Part shown: positions 41,728 through 54,083 of the stretch, in pieces
Layout of the letters: every line of letters starts with the position of its first letter
Position numbering within the stretch: the stretch's first letter is position 1
Assembly (NCBI GenBank): GCA_021234155.1
Contig: JAJEKV010000058.1
Span: forward strand, 1,915,060 to 1,979,059
From: Isoetes taiwanensis
Lineage: Eukaryota; Streptophyta; Lycopodiopsida; Isoetales; Isoetaceae
Reading direction: 5' to 3'
DNA length: 64,000 bases
Program-made: the position numbers and the translations under genes
The notes under the pieces: model-generated
Told to the model about the DNA's origin: nothing
Seen by the model: only the letters and a program-made list of their open reading frames with translations
Databases searched by the model: none

Positions 41728-41923
41728 GTCTGTTCATGTACTCAGTTTGCATGACGAGCAGATGGAATATTCGAGGAGTCCATAGTGGTTGCTGAATCTC
41801 TTTTTCGTACGTTGCTTGGTCTGTGGTTCGGATCATGGATATCTCGTCAGCAGTATGACCGAATATTTGCTCAGCTTGTTCGTTGAAGATCGATACCCAA
41901 GCCTCTCCAATTGAATCTGTCAA
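41651..41923 (-). pseudogene. Replication protein A 70-kDa subunit, C-terminal fragment
   Basis: The minus-strand frame reads DSIGEAWVSIFNEQAEQIFG, then HTADEISMIR, LWTPRIFHLLV and TEYMNRQRQK. This is the RPA1 C-terminal OB-fold (DBD-C), which in the intact protein anchors the single-strand DNA-binding trimer. An acceptor-like ttgacag lies at 41917-41923. After RQRQK the similarity stops and the frame ends about 20 residues later. The zinc ribbon and upstream domains are not found nearby. As a lone fragment between candidate transposon ends it is best read as a captured piece of a host gene. Confidence 0.7.
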
Positions 41924-42604
41924 TTTTGCGCAAGCATCTTTTCTTGCGCTCAGTTCTGTCGTTTTGATGATTATGTTCTTAATTGTCTATATTTATTTAC
42001 TGATGTAGATATTTGCGGATAAAGGCGTTCCTTTCATTAGCAGTATGACGAAAGGATCATCCGCTATAAACAATTTGTTAATGCATGGTATGTTCCTTCT
42101 TTAATAGAGTATCTGCCATTTGCCATTCGGTATTGTTGTTAAATCACAAGATGAGATTAATAGTTCGCTATTGCATTTTTTGTCTTCATTTGCCTATTGA
42201 AAGATCTTTGAAGAGGAAAACAATGGATTCAGACCAATGGTGGCTTCAACTAAACACATACGTAACTTCATATAATCGTAGCAAACAAAATCGAACAAAA
42301 CATTAAATTATTTTATGATTTTTTCGAGTGCTGAATCTGCCCAGGATCAGTAACCCAAACCGCAGGTTTGAAAATCTTAAAACTAATACGGAACAGGAAC
42401 AATCAATTTTGAATAGTCATATATTCACGAACCCTACTATGACAATACGGGCGCCACCGTCTAGTGGTTATTTGAGTGATTAATTGAGTTCCCTCAACTT
42501 TCATAAATTAAATGGCATGAAATTTTGGGAAGTTAAAGACACTAATAGATCAATTTGCATGTAAATGAGCCCTTTTCAGAGCAATTTGGGAATATTCTAA
42601 AATA

Positions 42605-42900
42605 GTCAAGAATTTTCAGAATAGGGTTTTATGTGTCTCCAGATCATGCAGACTAATGGGTAAGAGAATAAGGATCAAGTCCGTTGAGCAAATAATATAG
42701 CTCAGCCATGATGGAATTATGCAACAAACTTGGGAGTGCAGACCAAATCTGTAAAGAGAATTTTCAGAACAGGGTTTTATGTGTCTCCAGATCATGCAGA
42801 CCGAGCAAATAATATAGCTCTGGCATGACAAAATTATGCAAAAATCTTGGGAATACAGATCAAAAAGGAACTTCCAGAACAGGATGTCATGTGGGAAATT
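42605..42900. repeat. Diverged tandem repeat, two to three copies of about 150 bp
   Basis: The phrase ttttatgtgtctccagatca followed by tgcagac recurs at about 42628 and 42776. The phrase gagcaaataatatagctc recurs near 42687 and 42802, followed by similar gcatgatg/gcatgac stretches. A weaker third copy follows to about 42900. Confidence 0.7.
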
Positions 42901-45900
42901 AAGTTACATATTTACAGACCCTAGAAAATCATTGAAATTCGATCCAATCCACAGGCATTCAGGACGAACCAGTTGGGAGCACGGCCGGATGGGCGCCTCT
43001 GGAATCCGGCCTGATGGCCGCAGTGTAGAAGAGGATCTCATAAGTAAAAATCAGGAAAAAAAAACCCAGAGAAACAGCAGAAACGGCAGCACAAGCTTTC
43101 TCATTCCATAACTCGTCTTTGAAATCCAAAGCAGGCTTCAAATCTCAAAACACAGGACCCACACAATTACCCGTAAGCGCTGATCAAGCCAGCACGACAC
43201 AGACCTCCAGTCCCAACTCTGCGCCAAAATAGTCACATTTGCTCTCTTAACAATCTCGCCATGCGGCCAATCTGAGTTCCAAACTTCTTCGCTCTCGCCC
43301 TTTTATACTATGTTGCTCGTTCCAGAAGCTTCTCGAACAACAGCATCAGGTCCTTCGGGACAGCCTCAGATCCTTCCGGAAGCTGCGCCAGTTTTCAAAA
43401 CTCGATCTGTCTAGAAGTTTCCAGAAGTTTCCAAAAATACCTCCCACCTGTCAAATTCTCAAGCGTTCACTCCCTCCCTTAGTATTTTAAAACCTTACAC
43501 GTGTCCAACTCTAACCAAAAAAATAACTACAATATCACGTGCCTCTAAGCTGCCCCCTAATCCTCCATATTAGAATTATATATTAGAGATATCAAATGTA
43601 TGTGAAGTTTGTTAGCTGCATTCCCCTTAACAAAAGCGAAAATCTGTAAGCAGAAAAAAAAAAAAAAAAAAAAAAATTGCCATAGAAAAAAAAAAAACTC
43701 TGAGAGTAGGGCACTTTGAGACAAACGCCCATTGAAATGTACATGTCCATAACTTCAAGGCTGCTCAATATGTGTTTACCCCCCTCACACATGTCTTCTT
43801 CAATTTGAATGAAATGTTTATTCAATTTAAAATGGCCACCCATCTACAAAACTCTGAAGCAATGACCTGCTAGATTTCCAACTTCTACAATAACAAACAA
43901 GAGACAAAAAAAAAAAAAAGAGCAGTTGACCAAAGAAAGGAAAAGGAAAGAAATGTAGATATGAGAAACAATTTTTTAGAAATAAACATTATTGGTTTGC
44001 ACCTTTACGATTGCTTTGTATTGGATCCCATAGGCAATCTGGATATTATGGACAATAAAAAAAAAAAATCAATTCAATTACTAAAAAAATCATCTCCAGA
44101 AAATCATCTCGAGAATAATTCCCATCTTTCGAAGACCATTATAGCATAACATTTTACTCCGTAATATATACTGGACGTGGATATTAACTTGGTATTGAGA
44201 ATTTGAAAACCATGTTAGAAACCTCTGCTAATCAGCAGTGTGAATGCAAAACTGCATATAGTTCTAAAAAACCACTATATCTATTCTTAATGGTTTGATA
44301 GCGGCTAATTATGACAATTGTTTTTTGGGTGCTTTATGAATAACCACTATGGACAGCCACATCCTTTTAGGTGATACCTATGAATAGTGACCATGGACAA
44401 TCAACTCGATATCGAAAACCATTCTACAAACCACAACCATTTTATAACCTAATTATTAAGATAGTAAACTAGCATGAATAACCACCATGGCATGTAAATT
44501 GGTGTAAAAACACATGCTATAAACCACCAACTTCTTTAAGCCATGTGAGAATAGAAAGCCAACATAAACAACCATTGCCATATTTAAAGTGTTGTTGAAA
44601 AACCATGCTACAAACTGCTATTGATTTAATAAGTCATGCTATGTTAGAAAACCAATAAAAATAATCATCATTGATGTTAGAAACCATGTAATAAACCAAT
44701 ATCGACTTTAATATACCACGTTGTAACACAATATCAACATGAATAACCACGTACTAGTTATGAAAACCACTAAGCTATGTGGTTATTACTAAGAATAAAT
44801 TTTTTAACATAAAAAATCACATCTATAGTGGTTTTTCAGCGATTTATTACAGTGATTAATTTTTTGGGTGCCTTGTGTATGTCGACAAAGAAACGTTTTG
44901 GTTTCTTCACAATTGCACCCTAATCTATATCCGAATTGGATTTTAAAAATTGGATTTTTTTCAATTGATGGAAACAATATCTAGCAATGAAGATATTTCC
45001 TTGGTAGGTTTACCCATATTTGATATCTCTTATGACCTTAACTAAATTTGCCATTTTCTTCCTTATCTACTCTTATATAATTTATTTACACCAAGATTCG
45101 ATGCCTTGATGCTCTCTTGATTCCCGAGTGGGGGAAAAAATAGGGTGACCATAAAAAAAAATGAAAAAAAGAACCACGGGTGGGCGGATTAACCCGTGTC
45201 GCCGAAGATATTTCGGCGTTTATCCGCGGATTAACCGTCCGCGAAGATATTTCGAGCTTTGACAGACGGCACTTTGGGAATTCGTTTGGGCGTAGTTTGA
45301 CAAACGGCATTTGGGAATTCGTTGCATGCCTATAAAGTGTCAATCTTCCTGCAACAGTGGCTAGCGGAAGCTTAGATTTTTGGATGTCTGTAAGTATTGG
45401 ATCAGTTATATAAGAAGTTGTGCTTGAATTCTTAAGCTTTCATCTTTGCACGAACTTACTCGCTTCAATTGATTTGGAAGTAAGTACATTTCTTTCGAAT
45501 TTGAAGTAATCCTTTTGTTGCTCTCCTTCTTCTTTTTACATTTCCAAAAATCGTCTCCGTGTATTCCTTTGCCTCCGTAATTGAAAGGAAGATAAACACG
45601 CAAAATGAACCCGACTCCGTGGTTTTGTGTGGAATGCTTGGTTCACCCGAGGTGTCTGGGATCATGCCTTTCTTGGAAGCAAGCTATGGAAGCATAAAAG
45701 CAAAAAGGGCAATGGATTGGGCGGCTAGCGGTAATCGACTATGGCGACACAGCCATGGCAGTTTTGCAAATGCTTCCCTGAATTGATTACTTCTTCCCAT
45801 AAAACTATCGATTGGAGCATTCATGTTTGCCACTCAGGCTAGGTATAGAATCATAGCTAAAAGTGCATTCCTTTTAAAACGAATTGGGCTTTTGTTCTCT

Positions 45901-46839
45901 CGTGATCATTTGTAATCGATTCAAGCTTAAAAGCTTAAACATAGTAGATTAGTAGACAACTCGTGCAAATCTTCAGCTTTTCGTTTCATCGCAGGCACTA
46001 ACAAGGTAATCGTGGTCTACCCAAAATAAATAAAAAAAGGGGTTTCTTAAACTGATTGACGAGGTGTCCTCTAAATTGCTACCGCAATCTCTATTAATCT
46101 GCCAAAGCATCGAGTAAGCATCCCGAGCTTATCCAGAGTTGAGTCACATAGTTTCTAGAGAGAATAAATTTAGCAAATTCAAGGGTACGGGATGAGCTCT
46201 TAGCATTCTAGGACACCTGGTTTAATAGAAAGCTTATCAGTCATGGTAAACGTTTCTCTATCTATATTTTTTACAGCTGACTTTGCCACCAAGGCATCTA
46301 CTGAAATACATCCCCTTCTCAAATCATCAACTTCTTCTCTCTCTGTTCAATCTTCGGCTTATCGGTTCTTCCTTCTTCTATGCAATGGTCTCAGGAGGCA
46401 TCGCCTCTTTTTGTTTTGCTTTTGCCTGTGTGGTAAGAACACGAGTGACACTGGCTGGGCATGAGATGGGTCTGGCCAAGAGCGGATCCTACTGTTGTAA
46501 GTCCGTTGATTCAAGTAGTTCCCATCGCCTCTAGAATCGTGGCTCAGCCACGTCGCTGAGCCCCTATTTAAGGATGCTCAAACTCTTTATTTTACAGGTT
46601 TCATAAACCGTTGCTCATGCCATATACTATTGTAATGCCACCATTAAATTTATGCCCCACATGGTTATTCCATTAATCCCGAGGGTTAAGCATAGAATAG
46701 AATATGTTTTTACCCTCCATAGAGACCAAGGCATGTTCTCCTGTAGTCTACTAAGCCATGGTACACCTCGACAACCTAGATTAGAGAATATATGACCATT
46801 AAATATTTCACGTCCTGTGTTCCTTTCGAAGATCAGTAG
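42901..46839. other. Non-coding stretch within the candidate element
   Basis: AT-rich, with A-runs at about 43651-43676 and 43684-43696. A block at about 44155-44880 is rich in short aaaccac/accatg words, with ttttttgggtgc motifs near 44303 and 44854. A GC-richer patch at 45180-45340 has internal repeats (gaagatatttcg, tttgggaattcgtt). A possible exon-like frame near 46283-46534 (YAMVSGGIASFCFAFACVV) is hydrophobic but unassigned. Confidence 0.4.
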
Positions 46840-47308
46840 AAGACCATGTAATACTACCTTTCATTTCTATGGCCGCCCAATGATTTAGTAAAGACAACTT
46901 TAAGTTCTATAATGCAGCTAATCCCTAGACTAACAAAGTTATACTACCATGTATTGGGTAATTTGATAATGAGGCGCGGGTTTGTTGAAAGGAAAGAACA
47001 AAAAAAGGACAAAGATGATGAATTAGAGGAATTGATTATATTACATCGAAGTGCAGTACATGATGGAAATATTGAAATGATGCAGGACCATATCACCTCA
47101 TTCATAAATGCAGCAAAGCCATACTATGACAGCTTCTACATTAATCCAAACATTGGTGAGAGGGTTCACAGTTGCTTAACAAGCTTCTGCAACATGGCGG
47201 AAGAAGCAACTCCAGCGTGGACCCTGTATTACATTTCATTTCTATGGCCACTCAATGATTTGGTAAAGACAATTGTTACATTTGTAATGGAGCTCATCCC
47301 TAGGTTAA
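46840..47308 (+). repeat. Direct repeat inside the unknown gene fragment
   Basis: About 90 bp at 46850-46940 (tttcatttctatggccgccc, then atttagtaaagacaac and taatcccta-gactaac) is repeated in diverged form at about 47233-47313. The peptide therefore contains QLIPRLTKL and later ELIPRLTKS. This is an internal duplication of coding sequence, with the first copy lying in intron or 5' sequence. Confidence 0.65.
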
Positions 47309-48992
47309 CGAAATCATCTCGCCTTAAATATCTGGCATATTGGATATTGGCAGAATGCTATTACATGTAGGCAAGTTTGATGAAATAAGCATGTGCTCGA
47401 AGATGCAAATTCAGGTGGCACAACACACATGCATGAAATTTCTTGCGCTAGTGAATGTTTGACATGCCTTCAATGGTTTCAGCAGATCAGAGCTATGGAG
47501 CGGTATTCAGAAGAACATCTGTTGGGTGTTCGCAGTGGCAATAATATGCAAAAAGCTAATAAATCTACTAGCCCCATTGTTAATCCCCTTATCTACAACT
47601 TAGTTTCCTTTGATGATGGTTCTAGTGTTTCTAGTAGCCATGATAAAGAACAACATCATAAGCACTTCAATGAGTTGAAGGGGTGTGAGAATATTGGGGA
47701 ATGGAAAAACCAAACAACTTAATTAGGGAATTCACACAAAAGACAACAGTGAGTTGTTTTGGCTTTTTATAATTGTTAATAGATATATGTAGTTCAATCC
47801 AATTTCATTGAATTTGGATCTACATTATTGCAACCATTAATCTAGGGCTATGAAATAGTGTTATAAGATCAAATGCCACATCGACATTAATGCTCTTTAA
47901 GCAGTTCATAGACATCGGATAAATAGTAGTGCTGTTAGAAGTCACAAAAAATTAATAACAAGAAATTAAGTGAAAAAATTTGATACAACATGCTGCAAAT
48001 ATATTGTTTATAAACCATGGTTTCTTTCTTTATTATTTAGGAACCAATGCTCCTTACTCTTGGTATAATGCATCTGTGGAATTATATTTTTTCATTTGCA
48101 GAGATGGCACGGATGAAAGAAGACTACGTTATTGAGCTAAATCTAGATGACTTTTATGGCTGGTGGATGAGCGCCATGGAATAAAATAATGGCTAAGGTT
48201 AGCCAAATGGCTATTTTGTAGCTGTTTTACCAAGAAAAACGGCTAAAGTAAATGGAAAAAATGCCCAGAAAAAAGAAAATTTTAGCCCAATATTTTTGCT
48301 GCCCAAGTGAGTTTTTAGGTTGAATAGCCAAACCTTTACCTCTAGACATATCCATCAGGACATCGATTAGCTAAACCTACGATAGCATGGGCTTGGAAAA
48401 ATGGATGGATTAGCCCGAAATTCAACACCAATGTATGTACTAACTTTAAGAAATTTCAAATAGGGTTTATATTTTTCTTTTTTTTCTTCACTTTCTTTCT
48501 TTTTCCAAGTACAAAGTTGAAGTATTAGAGGAACAGGAACAATGTAGTCCCTTTTTTTTAGGTTTTTGAACATGTTCATGTATCTTTGTGTGTTGGTTTA
48601 TATATTTACAATAAATTCAATGTCTTTGCCAAAATGCTTGGATTTTTTTATATTACCATACTGTGATGGATAATATTTGCCTTTCCATTTTGTGAAAGTT
48701 TAGCCAAAAGCAAGAAACTATGATGGAGAAAAACCATTTAGTTTAGCCAAGTGTTAGAAACTTCTAGGCCCAATTTGAAGGTAGTTTAGCTAAACCTATT
48801 TTGGCTACACTAAAATATAGGAGTAGTAATTTATTCCACGATGAGCGCCTTTGGTAATTCACCAGCCTTTGTCTCGAGAGATGCTATATTGGAGCTCCTC
48901 TTGGATTTATTTCGTAATTTATATTATTCGCAAAAATATCATTCTAGTGATGATGAGGCATCTTCAGTTCAGCAAACTGATAATTCTACTTG
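46912..48992 (+). pseudogene. Unknown gene fragment, split by a TIR element
   Basis: I do not recognise the family. An open block at 46912-47370 is helical (ELEELIILHRSAVHDGNIEM, YLAYWILAECYYM) and continues after a possible acceptor (atgtag) with GKFDEISMCSKMQIQVAQHT, reminiscent of TPR helices. A second block at 47450-47722 is Ser/His-rich. A last exon starts after ttgcag near 48101: MARMKEDYVIELNLDDFYGW. It is cut by the 664-bp element at 48176-48839 and resumes FGNSPAFVSRDAILELLLDL, ending at TGA 48990-48992. Removing the insert and one copy of its duplication rejoins the frame exactly. It sits inside the candidate CACTA-like element, so it may be a captured host gene or the element's own protein. 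Confidence 0.45.
48176..48839. mobile_element. 664-bp TIR element (hAT/Mutator-like MITE) in an exon
   Basis: The target duplication GATGAGCGCC is at 48166-48175 and 48840-48849. The ends are inverted: ATGGAATAAAATA and, reversed, GTGGAATAAATTA. Subterminal ttagcc/ggcta words are frequent. The length of the duplication (8-10 bp, depending on where the ends are set) fits hAT or Mutator families. No transposase is encoded. Confidence 0.75.
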
Positions 48993-49618
48993 ATGTTTGA
49001 TGTTTGTTAACACATGAACCTTCAATAGCAAAAAGTATTTCGCTAACTTTTTAAAAGACTAAACTAAATATTGTACTTTGTAATTTCTAAATTAGAGTTA
49101 GAACATAAGATCCTACGAAGTTCTTCACATCAATCCAGAATCACTTGGCTATTGCAGAAGAAAATGTTGGACATTAATTAGGGTCCAACTGCACAGTTTT
49201 GAATAAGAGAAATGTTCGCGGCGGCCTTGGCCGCCGCGATAAATTTCTTGTATAACAAGGTATTTCCCCATAACCTCTATTGCGCCATCTTCTAGTGTTC
49301 CATTCAGAAGCTAGGAATATTAGTTAAACCACTTTCCTCATGTTTTTATATTTCTGTAAAGAATACCATAACGATGCTCGGACTAGTCAAATCTTATTTC
49401 CTATTCTTGTAAACTACTTTGCCGTCTTTTCTTCCTTTTCAATAGGATTGTTTTCTTGCATCCCTTTCTTATTCATTCTTTGTATTTTTATGTTTGTGTT
49501 CCACATATCGGGTAGAATTAGATCCATTGATGCAGAATTTTAGCTCTTTCAGATAAGCCCCTTTTGGAGAACTTCCACTTTTTGCACCTTGTTTAAGAAC
49601 TTTGCAATTATGTTGTCC

Positions 49619-49740
49619 TGGACACATCTTCATGGCTTAGGTGGTGCCTAAAGTTGGTATCAATGTTTGTTCTTCATGGCACTGTTGAATAAACATTGAT
49701 ACCAACTTTAGGCACCACCTAAGCCATGAAGATAGGTCCA
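49619..49740. ncRNA. 43-bp perfect inverted repeat, candidate small-RNA hairpin
   Basis: The left arm 49626-49668 is the exact reverse complement of 49691-49733, with a 22-nt loop. After two mismatches the stem extends five more bases (TGGAC at 49619-49623 with GTCCA at 49736-49740). Perfect pairing implies a very young inverted duplication or a hairpin under selection, and a transcript would make Dicer-ready double-stranded RNA. I do not recognise a known miRNA family in either arm, and no promoter is evident. Confidence 0.5.
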
Positions 49741-51583
49741 TGCAATGTGATTAAACTTTGTTAACATTAGTACTTCGACTTTAATTTTCAGACCAGTAGA
49801 AAAGATCGTGTAACTACAAAAAATAACCATTAAAAACTAAGGCAGATTCCCATTACGACTCGAACTCAACTTTTACTTTGCCACACAAAGACGCCGCAAG
49901 AGCTATTGGAGCCTGATTTCATGATCTTATGCCTGTGCTACAGGATAAAAATTTGTTTACTACAAAACAAACGTTTCTTGCTAAAAGACAAACCCAAATT
50001 ACTCCGCAATTTGAAAGTCCTTCACTACTTCTAAAGATTTTAAAGGCAGCCTTGCCATCTCAGCTAAAACTATTTTCAAAGAGGATAATGGGGATGGGAA
50101 ATTTCATAACTGGGATTGTCACGTAGTAAAGTCTGATCGTGAAATGACCTAGTAGAGATGTGCCCTAAAAAGAAGTGTACAACATCACTCAAAATGCCAT
50201 CTTCTCAATCACAGTCTAAATGGAATGTCAACCCTTGAGAATAATGGCCAATTGTCATCTTCTCAATCACAATCCAAATGCTAATGTCATGGCATTCATT
50301 ATTGGCATGTTTTAGCCTTGAGAGCACGTTAAGAGCCTTGAGAGTGGCCATTTGTGCTAAAATTATGAGACACAAAAGCTCACGAATGTGCTTTAAGATA
50401 ATGGCCAGAATGCTTGCTGATTAGATCTTGCGATAAGGCATGAGAAAATAGAACAAGTCAAAGAGAGAGGATGAGCTGTCTCTCCAGTTTTAAACGGACA
50501 TCCAAGGTGACTTGGTGCAGCAAATCACCATGATTTTCTTAAGAGAATCGCTTCCCGATGATGCGGCAACTGAATTGACAGTAGATTAGCTTTAAGGAAT
50601 CAACACAAAAATAATGGTTTTGCATTCCATTATACCTGGGACTCTCTTAAACACGATGACCCAACCCCGAACTCAAGTTTTCGTTTTTTTTACCGCACAT
50701 TTCACTAATCTTACATCATTTTTTGATCACGCAAGGCAGATCACTAGGCAGATGACGGCAAAATCAGGGTAACAACCTTGTTCCACGAATCACGCTGGCT
50801 CTGCGGGTTAAAACCAAAGAGCCAATAAAGTTTTTCAAAGGCAAACCCTGTGGAAAAAAAAATGCCCAACTTCAAACTAGGTGATCATCAAAATCATCCA
50901 TTCTCACAAGCCAATGTACAGAGTTACACTTCAGTACAAGTAGAGGGCAATGCCTTCAAACTTAAATTCTAGGGTCAAAATTGGCATCAGAACTCAAAGC
51001 ATCCTCCTATACAGCAATGCTTACAGTAAGTACCCTTAGCAAATGCACAACTCCATATGAGATTTGCTGCTCATTCATTGCCATCTTTACGGCTCCATGG
51101 TGCACAGCATATAACTGTTGTTCCATCAGCTCGTTAGCTTGATCTCTGCACCAATTTCTATTCTTCCACATTGGGCCCTGTAGTTATACACACTGGAATG
51201 TAGCAGTTATAGACACTAGAATTGACGCACTAAAAAAAATTCATAGACAATATATCTGAGGACAAAATTTTAGAACAGTAGGTCATTTAATAAAAAAGAA
51301 ATCATATACAGCCAGACCTTGAAAAATCATATACAGCAAAACCTTGGAATGGATGCGCAATTATGACCATTCGGCTCCTGTCTGGGAACAAATAATTGTA
51401 ACAGTAGACAACAGCCCACAAGTAGGACTGCTCATGTATTCTGCTAGTATGCCTCTTGAATTTATTTCTTGAGGCAAGAAATTGCAAATGATAATTTTTG
51501 GGTGTACTGAGAGACTTTGGGTAAAAGTTGCAAGTCCAATCTTTGGGACAGATCAGTCCAAACCTTAATCTGGCCATACTGCA
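49741..51583. other. Spacer downstream of the TMEM184-like gene
   Basis: No gene is supported. A short direct repeat (atcttctcaatcacagtc, followed by taaatg) lies near 50199 and 50255. The right part presumably includes the 3' UTR of the minus-strand gene ending at 51584. Confidence 0.4.
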
Positions 51584-54083
51584 TTAAAGAATATTACCCC
51601 TCTCAAATTCATGTAGAGAAAGTTCTGCCATCAAATCGTTTGTGGCATTGGTTTGTGCAGACTGCTTAATCTCAGATGTTGGCCTGGCAGATAACATCTG
51701 GTTTGCATTATTGCTAGGGGATGCATCAAATAATGACGTTTCATAATGTTCAGCAAGTGGAAATTGAGTATTTGTCGGGAGCTTGCTTGAATATGGTGTC
51801 ACATGGGATCCTGCGGCACTTGCACGCACAGTTTCCATCTCTTGCCCCAAAGGCACAAACGTCCTAGCTCTGTACTTTTCCTGAGTACCATCACTGTATA
51901 ACACGTAGTCATGGTAGGTTGGAGCAAACTGCAGAACAATTTGGAAAATGATCCAGGAATTCTCAAACATTAAAACTTCCACAATGAGAAACAAAGGAGA
52001 AGTACCTGATGAACAGTGTCATAGACAACATCTTTAAAGTTCAATGCATGTGTGATACTACCAGTGAGGTCGTCAGAACTACCTACTACTTTTGCTTCTG
52101 CATATTCTTTAAATGGAAACGCATATAGATGTCCAATTGCTGCTCCGGCCATTTCAACACAAATAATGAAATTCTGAACATAAGCAGCATCATCCGCATT
52201 TTGAATCAATCCAGATTTGGCAGCCAGAAAGACAAGCACTCCCTGCAAGTAAAGAACTACTCAGTGATTACATTTAACAGTAGCATTAATGCATACATTT
52301 TATGAGTTACCTAAAGACAGGAATATAATCCAATCATTACTAATCAAACCTACGCACAAAAGCATCATAAAGACAAGAACATACTCCAATCATTGCTAAT
52401 GCAAAACTACGCACAAGAAATTAAAGCATCATCTCTTCATGCAATTCTTTCTTATCCACAGAGGCTAATACTGTATCTTGTTCAGACCAATGAAAAAATG
52501 TTCTGGTGCTTGTTAGGTCAGGCATTTATACCTGCATATTATGATCATGTAACTGCATTCAGATTAGCTAAGGCCGCAAAAGTTGCAATGGTGCAAACAA
52601 TTTTGACAAGCAAACAATTTTGACAATAATATGAACTGTATAAGATTCCTGCTACTTAGTCCGAACGGACATGACCTTACTTCCATGATCCAACATCTTC
52701 CATGCAAGAGGCCTGATTCCAGCCTTCCCAATATTGCTTCATAATCCAAGTAAAAAAGATGTTGACAGAGCCAACTCAATGAACGATGGTCGACAACTGA
52801 GAATTGAGAATGCACATCATAATATTGCGAGGCCCCAGGCAAACCATGACATGCCAGCAAAGAACTCCAAGACAGACAATTGACAACAAAACACAAGCTG
52901 ATACTGCTTCTTTTATGATAAGAAAAATTTTCATGACAATCAATATTAGGGTTGTTGATCTGAGACCAGTTACCATGGACCAGAATATAGAAAACATTAC
53001 CTGCCAATATGTCAGGAAGACAACGGACTTGATGATGACAAACTTTGGAACTGGTTTAAATGGCCTTAAGAGATCTCTACAAGCGACGTAAAAGAGCACC
53101 AACACATAGAGTGCCAATGAATATGATATCGTGTAAATAATAGTGAGATATAAGTAGCTTTGCCTAGTGCTGAAGTTGCCATCTTCATATTTGTCTTTAG
53201 CATACAATACAAAAGTAACTGCCACCAGAATGGGCTTCAGAATTACAAATTGCAAACAGCCCTGCTTGCATCGCCGAATAAAGCGCCTGTATTGGATCCC
53301 AGTCATAAAATTAAGAAAGGCCAGAGAATAGCACCTCTATTGTATATTTCTTTTAATTATCTTCTAACTTAACTAGGGCAATTTTCACTCACATGGTCTT
53401 CAAGACATATTTCAAATAACAAGTTCAATTGCAGCTGAATAACATCGTCAGGATTGATTTCCATTTATTAAGGAGCTTTAGATATGGAAAAGAGTTCTTA
53501 TTACCCATCAAGTGGTATTGGTGGCAAACAACACGTCATTAGCTGGAAGGAAGGCTTTAAAACACGTCCACTTAAGCTTTGCACAACTGCTCCAGGTCCT
53601 CCAACCCAAGCAAGGCATAATGACAGAAAGTTGTAAATTACAAAAGCTTCATATCTGCATTACAAATAGCATTTTTCAGGTTAGGAACTATACTGCCTTG
53701 TTAAATCGCTAGGAAACAATAGATAGTCATCTTACATTTCACGTATAGAGTTAAAATAGATGGCTTTACTGTTCATCAAAAGTGAGAGAAAAGACATGAG
53801 CGCATAAACCTGCAAATGCATACTGATAAAATTATTCCTAGCCAAATTATGGTAGAAGATCAAGCTGTAGATAGTCTTTAGGGTAAGGTTGACAGAAAAG
53901 AAAAAAATTAAACAAAAACCAAAAACACTAACTTACAGGAACCATGAAGATGATGCGCACAATATAACGCTGGTAGATAGGTTCTGTGTAATTTCGAAGA
54001 TGCATGTAAATGTGCCACATGGCTAACAGCATTGCTGCCACTGTAGACAATGCTGCAATAAACAGCAAGAGTATTTCCAACAT
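51584..54083 (-). CDS. TMEM184/LAZ1-type DUF300 membrane protein
   Basis: Multi-pass protein of the DUF300/organic-solute-transporter-alpha-like superfamily. In Arabidopsis, relatives of the LAZ1 branch act at the vacuole and in programmed cell death. Six exons, all GT-AG and in phase, give 412 aa: 53937-54083, 53736-53809, 53505-53654, 53001-53286, 52006-52242 and 51584-51928. Family blocks in order: a TM1 leader MLEILLLFIAALSTVAAM, NYTEPIYQRYIVRIIFMVP, VYALMSFLSLL, AWVGGPGAVVQSLSGR, RRCKQGCLQFVILKPILV, YLTIIYTISYSLALYVL, LFYVACRDLLRPFKPVPKF, VVFLTYWQGVLVFLAAK, HLYAFPFKEYAEAKVVGSS and FAPTYHDYVLYSDG, with a Ser/Thr-rich cytosolic tail after FVPLGQEMETVR. Length is normal, no lesion is visible, and it is probably expressed. 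Confidence 0.92.

Larger units (their letters stand above)
41405..49253. mobile_element. Candidate CACTA-like element with GC-rich hairpin ends
   Basis: The left end (41405-41441) reads CATTACAAGAA, then TTTATCGCGGCGGC, ATTC, GCCGCCGC. The right end (49216-49253), reversed, reads TACAAGAAA, then TTTATCGCGGCGGCC, AA, GGCCGCCGCGA. CACTACAAGAA is the canonical start of plant CACTA (EnSpm) elements, and GC-rich inverted motifs next to the ends are typical. The right end departs from CACTA in the last bases and no 3-bp target duplication could be fixed. No TNP2-type transposase is recognisable inside. The two ends could instead belong to separate elements. Confidence 0.45.

Noticed and set aside
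37050-44880. Possible TIR pair from caaggcacccaaaa (about 37058) and ttttttgggtgccttg (about 44854)
   Set aside because: The distance is large, similarity is limited to about 15 bp, a same-orientation copy also occurs near 44303, and no target duplication is visible.
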